Assembly (NCBI GenBank): GCA_002917775.1
Contig: KZ627148.1
Coordinates: 1,068,989-1,132,988 of the forward strand
DNA: 64,000 bases
From: Glaciozyma antarctica PI12
Lineage: Eukaryota; Basidiomycota; Microbotryomycetes; Kriegeriales; Camptobasidiaceae
Direction: 5' to 3'
In this document: positions 22,373-32,220 of the stretch, in pieces
How the letters are laid out: each line of letters opens with the position of its first letter
Numbering within the stretch: position 1 is the stretch's first letter
Program-made: the position numbers and the translations under genes
Notes under the pieces: generated by a model
Database searches by the model: none
What the model was told of the DNA's origin: nothing
The model's input: only the letters and a program-made list of their open reading frames with translations

Positions 22373-22912
22373 ATGCGAGTGCGCACTCACCTGAGCGTGT
22401 CTACATTCCTGCTCACAGCTCTGGTCGCTGCTGTCGCCTCCCAAGGTGAGTCCTGAGCAAGCTCACGCCGAACCTCCTCCTGACCGCGCTCGACGAACGG
22501 CCAAGCTAACGACCGTCGACCACGCGCAGGCAACCTCGAAACCTTCCCCTCCGTACGAGGAGACGCTCCAACCGCGACCGGTCCTCTCCTCGGTGCGCCC
22601 ACGCGGACCGGCACCAGCACGTTTGATGAAAACGCTCCTGCCACCCCCTCCTCCTCCTTGACGACCGCCACCTCCTCCCAAATCAGCGTCAAGACGGCCG
22701 TCTCGGCCAACACTACTCGCATCGGTCCGAGTACAGCACCTCCCACGACGACCACGGCGCTCGGGACAGCCTCGGGCGGCGCCGCCGCTTCAACAACCTC
22801 GGCCTCCTCAGCAGCGGGCAACGGAGGGCTGGTGGGCGGGAAAAGTCTGAGGATGTGGGCAGGAGTTATTGTGGGATTAGGAGGAGGCTGGATACTGTTG
22901 GGTGGCTACTAG
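22373..22912 (+). CDS. Small Ser/Thr-rich secreted or surface protein
   Basis: Two exons (22373-22445 and 22530-22912) give 151 residues. The N-terminus HLSVSTFLLTALVAAVASQ is a typical signal peptide, probably cut after VAS. The middle is rich in Ser, Thr, Ala and Gly, as expected for O-mannosylated wall proteins. The C-terminus is hydrophobic (RMWAGVIVGLGGGWILLGGY), preceded by small residues (SSAAGNGG), which fits either a GPI-anchor signal or a membrane anchor. No cysteine pattern or catalytic motif is seen. It could be a cell-wall or plasma-membrane mannoprotein; no specific function can be given. Confidence 0.72.
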
Positions 22913-23392
22913 TTCGGGAGGGGAGTGTTTGTTGGGCGGCTTGACCGGATGTGAGTGGCTTCAACCGGTATGCCAGTGGAGGAGAGCTGACCAGGTGCTC
23001 GTACAGACCCTTATTTTGTTGCAGTACCATCTATCCTGCAGAACACGCGTTGCAGCGCCGTTGTTCTCCTCAACGCCTGCTTCCATCCCACCTCGGTCTC
23101 GCACTGCTTCTCCCTCTCCTGCGCGATCGTCTCGCCCTTGAGCTTGAGCGACATCTGCTTCCGGCACTACTCAAGCGCCAGTTTCTGGCCCCAGTCTGCT
23201 TGAGTTCCGCGTGGGTTGTTCGAACTCCGCGTGTACGAACGAGCAGTGGTCAGGCAGGATCACGAGCACGAAAGCGCAGAACGGTGAGTTGGGCGCCGAC
23301 GCAGCTGAAGCTCGAGCAAGGGACGAAGGAGCAGTTGACCCTGTCACTCTCTCCCAATCACCATCGTCGCTCTCCACCTCCGTCGTGCTCAC
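22913..23392. other. Intergenic region, no supported gene
   Basis: A minus-strand frame coding MSLKLKGETIAQEREKQCET (about 23130 downward) is helix-like but has no convincing upstream exon. A second frame on the same strand starts only at a GTG and overlaps the SDR relic. I leave the stretch unassigned. Confidence 0.4.
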
Positions 23393-23738
23393 TCAATCTT
23401 CTCCGCACCACCAAGCCGTCGCAGTCTGCTGAACCTCCTCCGAAACCGAATCCTTCCTCCGACCCTCTACGTTCCTCTCGTCGCTGAGGCAGTAGTGCGC
23501 CCTCGCGACCTACGAGTCTTCCCAACTCTCCCGCTCACACGACACCGCAAGCGAAGCTCAGCTTCGTACGGACGAAGCGGTGCCACTCCGGCAAGCAGCG
23601 AATCGCGGGTGTAAGCTTCGAAGACGAGGGTGCGATGACGTGGCCTGGGAGACCGCAACCGAGGGCCTCAAACTTCTCGGCAGCGAGCAGTGCAGGCGAG
23701 AGGGTGGGAGGAGAGCTGCATCGCTTCGCTAGCACCAC
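23393..23738 (-). pseudogene. Truncated C-terminal relic of a short-chain dehydrogenase gene
   Basis: The minus strand codes KFEALGCGLPGHVIAPSSSK followed by LTPAIRCLPEWHRFV, then after an intron-like gap YCLSDERNVEGRRKDSVSEE, ending at TGA 23393-23395. The same order and spacing occur in the last two exons of the adjacent intact SDR gene (NILNSGLSGHLVAPSLTSAL, LTPATRCAPAWFGFI, then YVSDDRNARVRKSYSVP). No catalytic part (glycine-rich loop, YxxxK) is found upstream before the intact gene begins. This looks like the tail left from an old tandem duplication. It sits just 3' of the intact copy on the same strand. Divergence is high, so the event is not recent. Confidence 0.62.
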
Positions 23739-23802
23739 GCAACGCTTCTAAACCCGCTGATTCATCCTACAATACTAACCAAGCTCCCAATCCAATCCAG
23801 CA

Positions 23803-25530
23803 TCAAGCTACCTTCGCCTTCGCAGCCTCCTCAAGCTCCGCAGGCACCGAGTAGCTCTTCCGCACTCGAGCATTGCGGTCGTCGCTCACATAATGATTCG
23901 CCTTCGACAGCTGCACAATTCCTCAGCTCCTTCTCTAGCGCATCAAATAGACGAGCTCTCACCTGCATGAGGATGAAGCCGAACCAAGCGGGCGCACAGC
24001 GAGTTGCAGGCGTTAGCGCGCTCGTCAAACTAGGCGCAACGAGGTGTCCCGAGAGGCCTGAATTGAGGATGTTGAACATCTGGGCACCGACCCAGGTCGG
24101 GGTGAGAGTGGGGTTGAAGCTGCAGGAATGGGATGAGCGAGGAGCGAGAGGGACAGGGAGAAGACGGACAATTGGATGTCGCTGTCCACAAGGGCGTCGC
24201 TGAGTTGCGTGTAGACTTTCATGGGGCAGATGACGCTTGTGCGGACTCGAGGAGCGTTGTACCTGCGTCAAATCGGAGTCAGCGCGTTCGCGCTGAAGGA
24301 GGAAGCGAGCTGAGTTGACCTGTAAACGAGCTCGGCGGTGAGAGTCTCGTGGAGAGCCAGGGATGCAGCTTTCGAGCAGGCGTACTCGCCTGTGTGAGGG
24401 CGTTAGGCATGGGCTGGCGAAGATTGGAGAGCGAGGATGCCTCACCTAGCTGTGCGACCGCGACGTACGACGAAGCCGAAGCAGTTGTCATGACGTGTCC
24501 GTGGTTGATCTGGTTAGGCGGGAGTCAGATCTGCGAGCTGGAGAGCGGGAAGAAAGCAAACGGAGATGACTGCAAGGGGGTCAGCGGACTGATCGGAAAC
24601 CTCGCTCGCTCGTCGCAAAGCGGGACTCACGATGGGGAAGGAACTCGCGGAGAATGTTGTGCGCTCCGAGAACGTTGACCTTGTAGGTAAGCAGGAAAGC
24701 TTCGGGAGTTGTGTTGAGGAGGGTGTCGCCTGCGAGGAAGCTGCTCAGCGACCAGCGGACTTCGAGGCGAGAGACACAGCGACTTACCTCGCAGTATTCC
24801 AGCATTGTTGATGATGATCGTTGGCTCTCCAAACTGTGGTGTATCGGGCGTCAGCAGTGCCACGGACGACCGCAAAGCTCGACTCACGTCCGCGCGAATA
24901 GCTTTCGCTGCCTCCGATATGGCCTTGGGATCCGTCACGTCGCAGCGGTAAAAGCGAATGTTCTCTGCGACGATACGTCAGCTTCCTCCTGAATCGATGC
25001 AAACGACTCGACGTACTCGCTGTGTACTTGGGCTCCGAAACGTCGAGCACGGCAACGTTGGAGGTGTGCTTCGCGAGGATCTCGACGAGCTCTTTCCCAA
25101 TCCCAGTAGATCCTCCCGTGATGACAACAATATCTCCCTTCCCTCTCACCCTGCTCCAAACCGGGCGATCCGTCTTCCATCCCCTGTTCATCACGAGGCG
25201 GTTCAAGGCGCGGTTGGTGGACTTGAGGAGGACGAAGAAGAGCAGCCGCTTGAGCCACTTTGAGGAATGGATGTAGTCGATGAACGTGAGAGCTGGGCCG
25301 GAAATTTCGCGCGCGCGGTAGAAGGATACGGCGGCGATGAGAGCGGCGCCAGGGAGGGAGAGGGGTGCCGCGTCCAGAGCGCGGACGACGCTGCGAGAGG
25401 AGCGGGTTAGCGGGATCCTTGAGCTCTGGGGAGCGTACTTGCGTGTCAATACTGAAGCGTTCGCGCATTCTTCCTTCAGCGCTGTGCACAGCAGGACGGA
25501 GAGAAAGGAGGGGAAGACGCGTCGGACTTC
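23803..25530 (-). CDS. Membrane-anchored short-chain dehydrogenase/reductase (retinol-dehydrogenase-like)
   Basis: Many small exons join into a classical SDR. An N-terminal hydrophobic segment (LPGAALIAAVSFYRAREISG and LKRLLFFVLLK) suggests anchoring to ER or lipid droplets. The cofactor loop is VVITGGSTGIGKELVEIL, with an Asp after the second strand (VAVLDVSEP), which favours NAD(H). IIINNAGILRG, then GHVMTTASASSYVAVAQLG with the catalytic Ser, then EYACSKAA with YxxxK complete the active site. The C-terminus VICPMKVYTQL and the tail ending ELEEAAKAKVA follow the RDH/17-beta-HSD11-like group. The substrate is unknown. Introns include one starting GTGAGT after the RAD triplet and one after QLG. 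The N-terminal exon boundary and start codon are not resolved: the frame is open above 25480 but has no ATG. Confidence 0.8.
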
Positions 25531-25860
25531 GGCTTCCTCCAAGTCCGGGCGAGATAGTCGGTCACGAGGGCGTCCGCTGAGCTCGTTCGGTGGAGAGAGC
25601 ACAGAGCACGTTAAATAACGCGTGAGGCGCTCGTTCGAGGAGAGATGGACGGCGGCCCTAGCGGATCGCAAACGGCGTGGAGCTGCTGCTGTCGCTGCCG
25701 ACCGACGTCGGGCTTGTTGAGCTCGAGGTGTAAAGAGCTGAGTCAGTCTCTGGTCCAGGAGTTCGAAAAGTCTGGGAGGAGTGGGAGAGAGGACAAGACT
25801 GGACAAGAGCGCGAGCTCGCCCTCCGCGGGTTGTCCTCCTCCCAGCAGCTCCCACTCCGA
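25531..25860. promoter_or_regulatory. Shared divergent 5' region of SDR and L2HGDH genes
   Basis: Both neighbours point away from this short segment and both lack an obvious ATG in their conserved frames. First exons and transcription starts of one or both genes probably lie here. The only clear ATG on the plus strand is at 25645, and its frame does not join simply to the dehydrogenase. Confidence 0.4.
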
Positions 25861-27491
25861 CTCCCAACTCCACCGTGGCTTCCCTCCTGCGTGCGCGGTA
25901 TCCTTACTTGGCTCCCTCTCTCAACCTCGACCACCTGGTCGTGGGGGGAGGAGTGGTGGTGAGTGAGCAAGCGCACGCCCTTCGCCAGCTGCTTCTCCGA
26001 GCTCACTTTCCGTGCAGGGCCTAGCAGTCGCTGAACGCCTTATCAAAGGCTTCCCAGAGCGGACAACCTTCCTAGTAGAGCGGTACGTCGTCCTCCTGCC
26101 CCGCCTTGCTCCCAGCCCTCCTCTCCCCGCGTGCCAGCTCAAGCTAACGCCAGCTGCACAGGCACGCCCAAGCAGGACAAGAGACTTCCTCTCGCAACTC
26201 CGAAGTCATCCACTCAGGCCTCTACTACCCGACCGACTCTCTCAAAACCTCTCTCTGCATCCGCGGTCGTTCCCTCCTCTACGCGCGCTGCGCCCGCTCC
26301 TCCATCCCCCATCGCAAGACCGGCAAACTCATCCTCGCCACTTCAGCCTCTCAAGAATCCTACCTCTCCTCCCTGGTGTTAAAAACGGAGGAACTGCGAA
26401 GAGCGGGGGTGGGAGAGGTGCCTTTGCGGTGGTTGGGCGGGCAGGAGGCGAGAGAGCTCGAGCCGGATTTGGGAGGGGAGGTGGTGGGAGCCTTATTGAG
26501 TCCCGAGACGGGGATCGTGAGCTCGCATGCGCTGATGGAGGATTTGGAGCGCGAGGTGGAGGAGAGCGAGCGAGGGGAAGTGGTGTATGGGACGCGGGTG
26601 GTGCGAATCGATAAAGCTGTGGGAGCGGGGGGGAAGAGAGGGGATGGGAGCGAGGAGGGGTGGGTCGTGCAGACTGTTACGAGTGATGGGAGTGGGGGAG
26701 AGGGGGAGAGGAGCGCCGTGCTCGCGCGCGTCGTGGTCAATTCTGCTGGACTCAAGTTCGCTCTTCCTCCCGCTTCCTAGACCTCGCTAACCGCCACCCT
26801 CTCAGCGCGCACCACATAGTCAACCAGATCTTTCCTGCTCCAGAGCACCGCACTCTCCATTTCGCCAAAGGTTCCTACTTCTCCTGTGAGCCCCCTCCTC
26901 GCTCCGCACGCTCCCCGACTCACTCCCACCAGATCGCGGCCCCGGCATCTCCTCAGTCCGCCACCTCCTTTACCCCTGTCCAGACCCCACCTCCCTCGCC
27001 GGCCTTGGCACACACCTCACCATGAACCTCGCGAACGAGATTCGCTTCGGACCCGATATCGAATGGCTCGAGGCGCCGTCGTTGGACAGGGAGGAGGAGA
27101 TGGATTTCTGGACGAGGGAATTGGGGGCGAGCGAGGAGAGGATGCAGGAGGCGGTGAGGGAGGTGCGGAGGTACCTTCCAGGCGTGAGGGAGGAGGGCTT
27201 CGCTCCGGACTGTACGTCGTTCTCTCTCGATCCGCTCGCTTCCTAATGATGCAATTGCGCGCAGACGTCGGTATCAGACCAAAACTCTCCCCGCGCGGTT
27301 CCCCCGCCGTAGATTTCTCCATCACCCATCCTCGACCCGGCTTCATCTCGCTCGAGGGCATCGAGAGTCCCGGCCTCACCTCTTCCCTCGCGATCGGGCT
27401 GCACGTGGAGGAGATGGTGCGTAAGGAGGTATGGGGGAGTAGAGGGGGGAGGCTTAGTGAGGTGGGGGGGAGCTTGGACGCTTGGGGATAG
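25861..27491 (+). CDS. L-2-hydroxyglutarate dehydrogenase, mitochondrial FAD enzyme
   Basis: About six exons give an FAD-dependent oxidoreductase of the L2HGDH family, which oxidises the damage metabolite L-2-hydroxyglutarate to 2-oxoglutarate. The FAD loop is LDHLVVGGGVVGLAVAERL. SSRNSEVIHSGLYYPTDSLK, then YARCARSSIPHRKTGKLILA, GALLSPETGIVSSHALM and YFSYRGPGISSVRHLLYP are family blocks. The C-terminus holds HPRPGFISLEGIESPGLTSS. Before the FAD loop, VASLLRARYPYLAPS is Arg-rich and uncharged otherwise, as in a mitochondrial presequence. Introns start at about 25957, 26081, 26754, 26886 and 27213. The start codon is unresolved because the conserved frame has no ATG just upstream, so the given start marks the first recognisable coding. 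Stop is at 27489-27491. Confidence 0.85.
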
Positions 27492-27599
27492 AATGGAATA
27501 GAGCACGATGCAAGCAGAGGATACGCGCGCGAGCTACCAGGAGTCTCATCGCATTCCAATATTAGTGAGACCCTCCCCAGTCCCCCTCCAGCTGGCGCT

Positions 27600-28931
27600 C
27601 TACGACTCATAGTTCTCCGCCTTGCCACAGCACATTGAGAACATCCCACCCTTCTTCGCCTTCTTCACCGGTGCCGTTGTCGCAAGTGCAGCGGGCGCGG
27701 CAGTGGCGGGAGCGGCAGCCTTGTCCTCGACTTGGTACGGCGTAGCTTCAGCAGCTGGGAGGGGGTTAGCTGAGGAAGGAGGAAGGAGGGAAGAACGTAC
27801 GGGATGCGGAGGTGGGGACCTCCTTGGCTGCAATGGGGGCTTCGGTGGTGGCAGCGGCGGCGGCGAGGCTGCGAAGGAATATCAGCGCGAGATCTCGGGA
27901 GGTTTTGTTGGAGCAGAGAGGGGGCGAGCAAAGCAGAGGGTGCGAAAAATGACACAATGGACGTTTGCGTCTCTCCATTAGAGTTCCTAACAAGCGTCCC
28001 TACCTCTCCCTCTGCTCCCACACGTCGTCCACAGAAAGAAGGGAGGCTTACAACGCCTTTCCAGCGACGAAGGTACCGACAAACTTGGCGAAGCTGTCGC
28101 CCTGGAACGTTCCGATCGCGAGCTCCTTCTCCGACAATCCGCGCGATCCATCGCCTCCTGCGATAGCGGCAGCACCGTATGCGGATCCACCGACGATCTC
28201 GGTGTTGTCGGTGAGAGCGGGGTGGGCGAAGCCGATGGGGACGAAGCTGCGAGGGTGTTAGCGTGGGAGGAGTAGGAGGGGAAATGGGGGACGTACGCGA
28301 TACCGTGGTGAGCGAGGAAGGGGATGGTGGTGAGAGCGGTGGTCTCCTGTCCTCCGTGCTGGGACGCCGAGGAGGTCTGCGAAGCGAAGTGTTAGCTGTG
28401 TTCCCTTTTTGGCCGCCGAGAGAGAGAGCAACGCACGAAGATTCCTCCAAACTTGCCAACGAGAGCTCCGGTGGCCCAAAGACCTCCGGTGGCATCGAAG
28501 AAGGCGCTGGCGGATCCAACGGCGCGTCCGTAGCGAGTGGGGATTCCGAAGAGGAAGCCGTCGAATGCCGTTAGGTCCTCGGCTGCCACACAACTATCAG
28601 CTTCGTTCGTAGCTCAAGCTGGAAGGTGAGAGCTCACGCTTGACAATAGGGTAATCGGCCTTGGGAGCAGCTCCCATCTTAGCGAGGACCTCACTGCGAA
28701 CAGAACGCATCAGCTCCTCCCTCCGCACCAAACGCGCGCCGACTCACTCGCTGAGAATCTCGGGGAACTGGTAGATGGTGACCTCAGCTCCGGCAGCCTT
28801 GGCTCCAGCCGCGATGGTCTCAGCAAGAGTGCGGATGTGTCCCTGTTTCTAGCTGTCAGCTAGCCGCGACCTTCGGGAGGAGAGGGGCGTACGTAGGTGG
28901 ACGAGTAGATGACTGCGATCTTGGCGGGCAT
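27600..28931 (-). CDS. WrbA/Ycp4-type flavodoxin-like NAD(P)H:quinone reductase, copy A
   Basis: The product starts MPAKIAVIYSSTYGHIRTLA, the FMN phosphate loop of the WrbA family. PTRYGRAVGSASAFFDATGG and SSASQHGGQETTALTTIPFL bind the flavin ring, and DNTEIVGGSAYGAAAIAGGD is the conserved C-terminal block. These enzymes reduce quinones by two electrons and protect against oxidative stress; fungal members such as Ycp4 and Pst2 associate with membranes. The core can end at GKAL followed by TAA. Alternatively a donor in that TAA (TT|GTAAGC at 28051) removes 183 nt and adds two exons (27801-27868, 27600-27754) ending KKGGMFSMCCGKAENYES, whose Cys pair might be palmitoylated. A paralogue at 34228-35297 lacks the tail. 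Confidence 0.88.
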
Positions 28932-30242
28932 TTTGGCTGGGGGGTGAGCGTGGTCAGTACGGGTTGTGGAGGAGCTGCCCAACAGGTTCGCTGTTGGAGA
29001 GGGGGGCTGGTCGGAGCTCCTTCCAAGGCGCGCGCTGAGCTCCTGGCTGTTCTTAGGTGACTCACAGTGTATCTTGGGTGTCGGTGAGGGGTGAGTGTGC
29101 TTGGGAGAGTGTTGGGGGAGGAAGAGAGCCCAAGCAAGGAAGAATACAGCTCAAGAGAAAGTAAGCACTTTCTCGAATTGCCTAACGCGTCTGCCGGATT
29201 GAGCCAAACAACTCAGCGTTGGTGCTTCCTCAGCATCCAGTCAAGATCAAAATCAAAGCGTATCTCAGCAAGCTCTCTGAAGAATTCTCCCCAATGCAGC
29301 GGCAAACAAAGACGAACACAGTGGTGCGGAGCCCATCAACCAACTTCAACCCATTCAATCGCAAGGGAAGCTCCAAAGTCAGCCTCCTTCGCACAGCGAG
29401 CTTGTGGAAAACTGGCGCGTCCCGGACCCTGGTGGAACACTTGGGTGATGGCGCGCGAGCTTGCGAAGTGGAGGAGCGAGGTGGGCGAAGGGGATGAGGA
29501 GCTGCTGGTGGTGGCGGAGGAGGCGACGGGGGAGGTGGTGGTGCAGGAGACGATTCGAGCGAGCTCAAGGCTGAGGAGCTGGCGAGACGGCGGAAGTCGA
29601 GGTTCGGGTTGCGTCCTGATGAGAGAGTAGTCAGACCGTAGAACAGAGTGGAATTTACGACCGGTTCATTAGGACAAGAAGAAGAAGACACAGAGGAACT
29701 GGTGGCGGTAAAAGAGGTGGAGCTGGAAAGCGCGCGTGAGCTCCTCCGCAACCTCTCCCCCTCCCAGCAAACGGCTTCCGCGAGACCCCCCTGGAAGTGA
29801 TCGAACGTTGTCGCAGTCCTGCAAAAAGCCAGAAGCGTAAGCAAGCCGCGGTACGAAGGTTTAGGAACGGAAGCGAGCGAGCGAGGCGGAACGCGGGAGA
29901 CGACCTACGCACAGTGTGCAAGAGGTGCTCGTCGGCGTTGGAGGAGGTCACGAGTTGGCCAGAGCTTATGGTAAGGTGAGAGGTAGGGGAGATAGCCTCG
30001 AAGTCGAGACAGAGCTGGTGGAGCAGCGAGAGAAACAAGAGCAGAAGCGCCGGAGCGCCGGAGCAGAGGTCAGAAGCAGCATCGAAACGTTGCTCGATCC
30101 CAACACCCCGCCAAACAGAGTCAACAAACGCACTGGACGAGCGCTTAGAAATTGAGAAGCAGCAGCGAGCCTAAAGCATATCCTGCCCACCCGATCGTCC
30201 CGCGCAGCACCAGCTTCAATGCATCGCGTCCTTTCCTCCCCC
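28932..30242. other. Unresolved 1.3-kb region between quinone reductase and uS4m genes
   Basis: Both strands keep open frames. The minus strand has a good-looking intron (GTGCGTAGG donor near 29905, TTTTTGCAG acceptor near 29821) between a hydrophobic frame (ALLLLFLSLLHQLCLDFEAI) and a downstream one, but no ATG. The plus strand holds frames with good codon use (ELKAEELARRRKSRFGLRPD, and later ELLRNLSPSQQTASARPPWK), also without clear starts. A small gene may be present; I cannot assign the strand. Confidence 0.35.
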
Positions 30243-31316
30243 TTATGCACCCAACCGCTTCCCCACCATCGACGCCGGCCTCGTATCTCCCCTCCTCCCG
30301 AGCGAAGCATAGTATTCCTACATCGCACACATTAGCTCCACTCTCCTAAAACGAAAGAACCAGAACGCACCCATGCAAGCCTCATGACCTCTCCATCTGC
30401 CTCGTACGGACTAGGAACCTCACTGTGCCCCGGAGAGGCGGTTGGGTGGCGGAGGTAGACGGCGCTGCAGGTCGTGAAGGAGGGTTCGAGGTAGGCGGGG
30501 ATGAAGAGGAAGGGAGAGGCGTATTCGGGGAGGTGGAAGGGGAGGGGCTTGAGGGAGGGGGAGATGGTGGTGGGAGGAGGAGTGGAAGAGTCGGAGGAGG
30601 GTTCGGAAGAGAGGTCGGAGGAGGGGGCATCCTCTGAGGAGGCATCCTCGTATGGCCTTTGCGGCGCGCGAGGCGGCTTTGAAGGCGGTTTCGTTGGGCT
30701 TTGGAGGTTGGAGAGTCGTCACGGCGGAAGGGTCTACGGAGATGAGGTCTCCTGGCTGTAGTTTCGTGTTGGGATCGGAGTGCTGGCCAGCGCGAACCGT
30801 GTTAGCTCGCCCTCGTCCCCAAGCTCTCCGACGCAGGAACGCACCTTCTTCCCGTTCAACCGAACCTTGCCATGCACCACCATCTGCCGTGCGCGATACA
30901 CGCTATCGGCAAAGCAGCACCTGAACACGACCGTGTCGATCCGCTTCTCCACCTCGGCAAACATCATGCTCGCCAGTGGGATCTTGTCCTCCCCCTTGCC
31001 CGCATGCAACGGCGGCAGGCCATCAGGCACGTAGTCCTTTTTGAACTTTTGCTCGGGGATCCAGTCGCCATGGTACCCGCGCACGAGCTGCTTCGCCTTC
31101 CACTTTTGCTGGAACATGGTGAGGGACGACTTGGTGAACTTGGTTTCGGCGGTCGGGGGTCCGTACGTCCGTTGGTAGAGGTTGTAGAGGTTCGCAGGCG
31201 CCCAGCTCTGTTCCGAACGCGCGTTAGCAGGGCGTAGAGCGGCGGCGGGAGGTCGCTCTCACCATTCGAGGAAGACATTTGACGATGTGAGTCGGGTTGG
31301 CTACCTTGTGACCCAT
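30243..31316 (-). CDS. NAM9: Mitochondrial small-subunit ribosomal protein uS4m (NAM9)
   Basis: Four exons (31263-31316, 30845-31207, 30371-30782, 30243-30317) encode uS4m, a primary rRNA binder of the mitochondrial small subunit. The N-terminus [20 protein letters not shown] is typical. The S4 domain reads [27 protein letters not shown], then [20 protein letters not shown]. The C-terminus has the fungal block [20 protein letters not shown] and [20 protein letters not shown]. Exon 3 is one base too long: the S4 frame ([12 protein letters not shown]) and the C-terminal frame ([13 protein letters not shown]) differ by +1 near 30640-30665, with no usable donor between. This is either a sequencing indel, a real lesion or recoding. 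As the protein should be essential, an error or recoding seems likelier than loss. Confidence 0.88.
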
Positions 31317-32220
31317 CGTGGCGGAGTGTAAGGGTGGGCGACTGGGTGGGCGAGTGGCTGAGGTAGCTGTGGCTGTTTCCGAGGCGTAGTTTGGTTCAGG
31401 AGCAGCTCGAGATGGTCTCTCGGGCGAAGCTGGACCAGAATATTCGAATATATTTACTCTAACAAATGATTTAGGGTAGGATATTGGCTAGGCCTCGGGG
31501 CGAGCATCGCTCCTTCCTCTTCCCTTCGCGCTGGCTCGTACCAGGGACTGCTCTGTCATCGAAGGCGATCAGGGGGAGAGGGGAGGCCAACGAGCCAGGT
31601 GGACGCGCTCCGCCACCCTGACGCCGACTGCTCAGATGGCCCCGCCCGACTCGGCCTCTGGAGCGCTCTCTTCGCCGCTGGAAGCTGATGGCCGTATCAC
31701 CAGCGACTTGCTTGCTTTCGTACGACAAGGTCACCTGCCTCTCGCACTGCTTCTGGCCCTGGACCTCCGAGCCTACTGCCTGCTTTGACCCTCGCGGACA
31801 CGGCCTCACCGCCTGGCTGCTTCCGATTCTTTTCCACAGAAGATGCTTAACAGCCACGACCTCGAACATCTTCCAATCGAGGAGCGATTATACTGCGATT
31901 GCAGGCCGCGGAGGCGGAAAGCGGGGGTAGATCAACGACGACCATCCTCTTTCGTCCTCTCACAGCCGATCTGGATCGGAGCGGACCCAAAACGACAGAG
32001 GGAGAACGAGAAGTCGAGAACGCGCTTTAGAGAGCCCTGTGGACAAGCAAGATGTCCTCCTCCTGTTCGACGCTTGGCGCGCGCACCGCTTGCTGCTCGC
32101 CAATGTGTTCGCCGAAGAGAATGTCGCGGAAATCTCTCTGAATCCCTTGGTTCTCGCTGTTCCCCTTTGCTGCTCTTCTCACCATCCCCCCCTTCCTTCA
32201 AGCTTTCGACACACTGCGTG
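31317..32220. other. Divergent intergenic region (about 0.9 kb)
   Basis: It separates uS4m (minus) from DUF6534 copy B (plus). Open frames on both strands have no recognisable domain. An AT-rich stretch lies at 31440-31480. Nothing else is supported. Confidence 0.45.

Noticed and set aside
23211-23235. TTCGAACTC-like T-loop as a possible tRNA
   Set aside because: No matching A-box, anticodon arm or acceptor stem is found around it.
23171-23392. Minus-strand frame reading STTEVESDDGDWERV
   Set aside because: The first codon is GTG, not ATG, and the frame begins within the 3' end of the SDR relic. No downstream exon joins convincingly.
24935-25489. Minus-strand frame overlapping the SDR first exons, with an ATG near 25460
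   Set aside because: It is a shifted reading of the SDR exons. The frame that codes the glycine-rich loop and membrane segment fits family homology.
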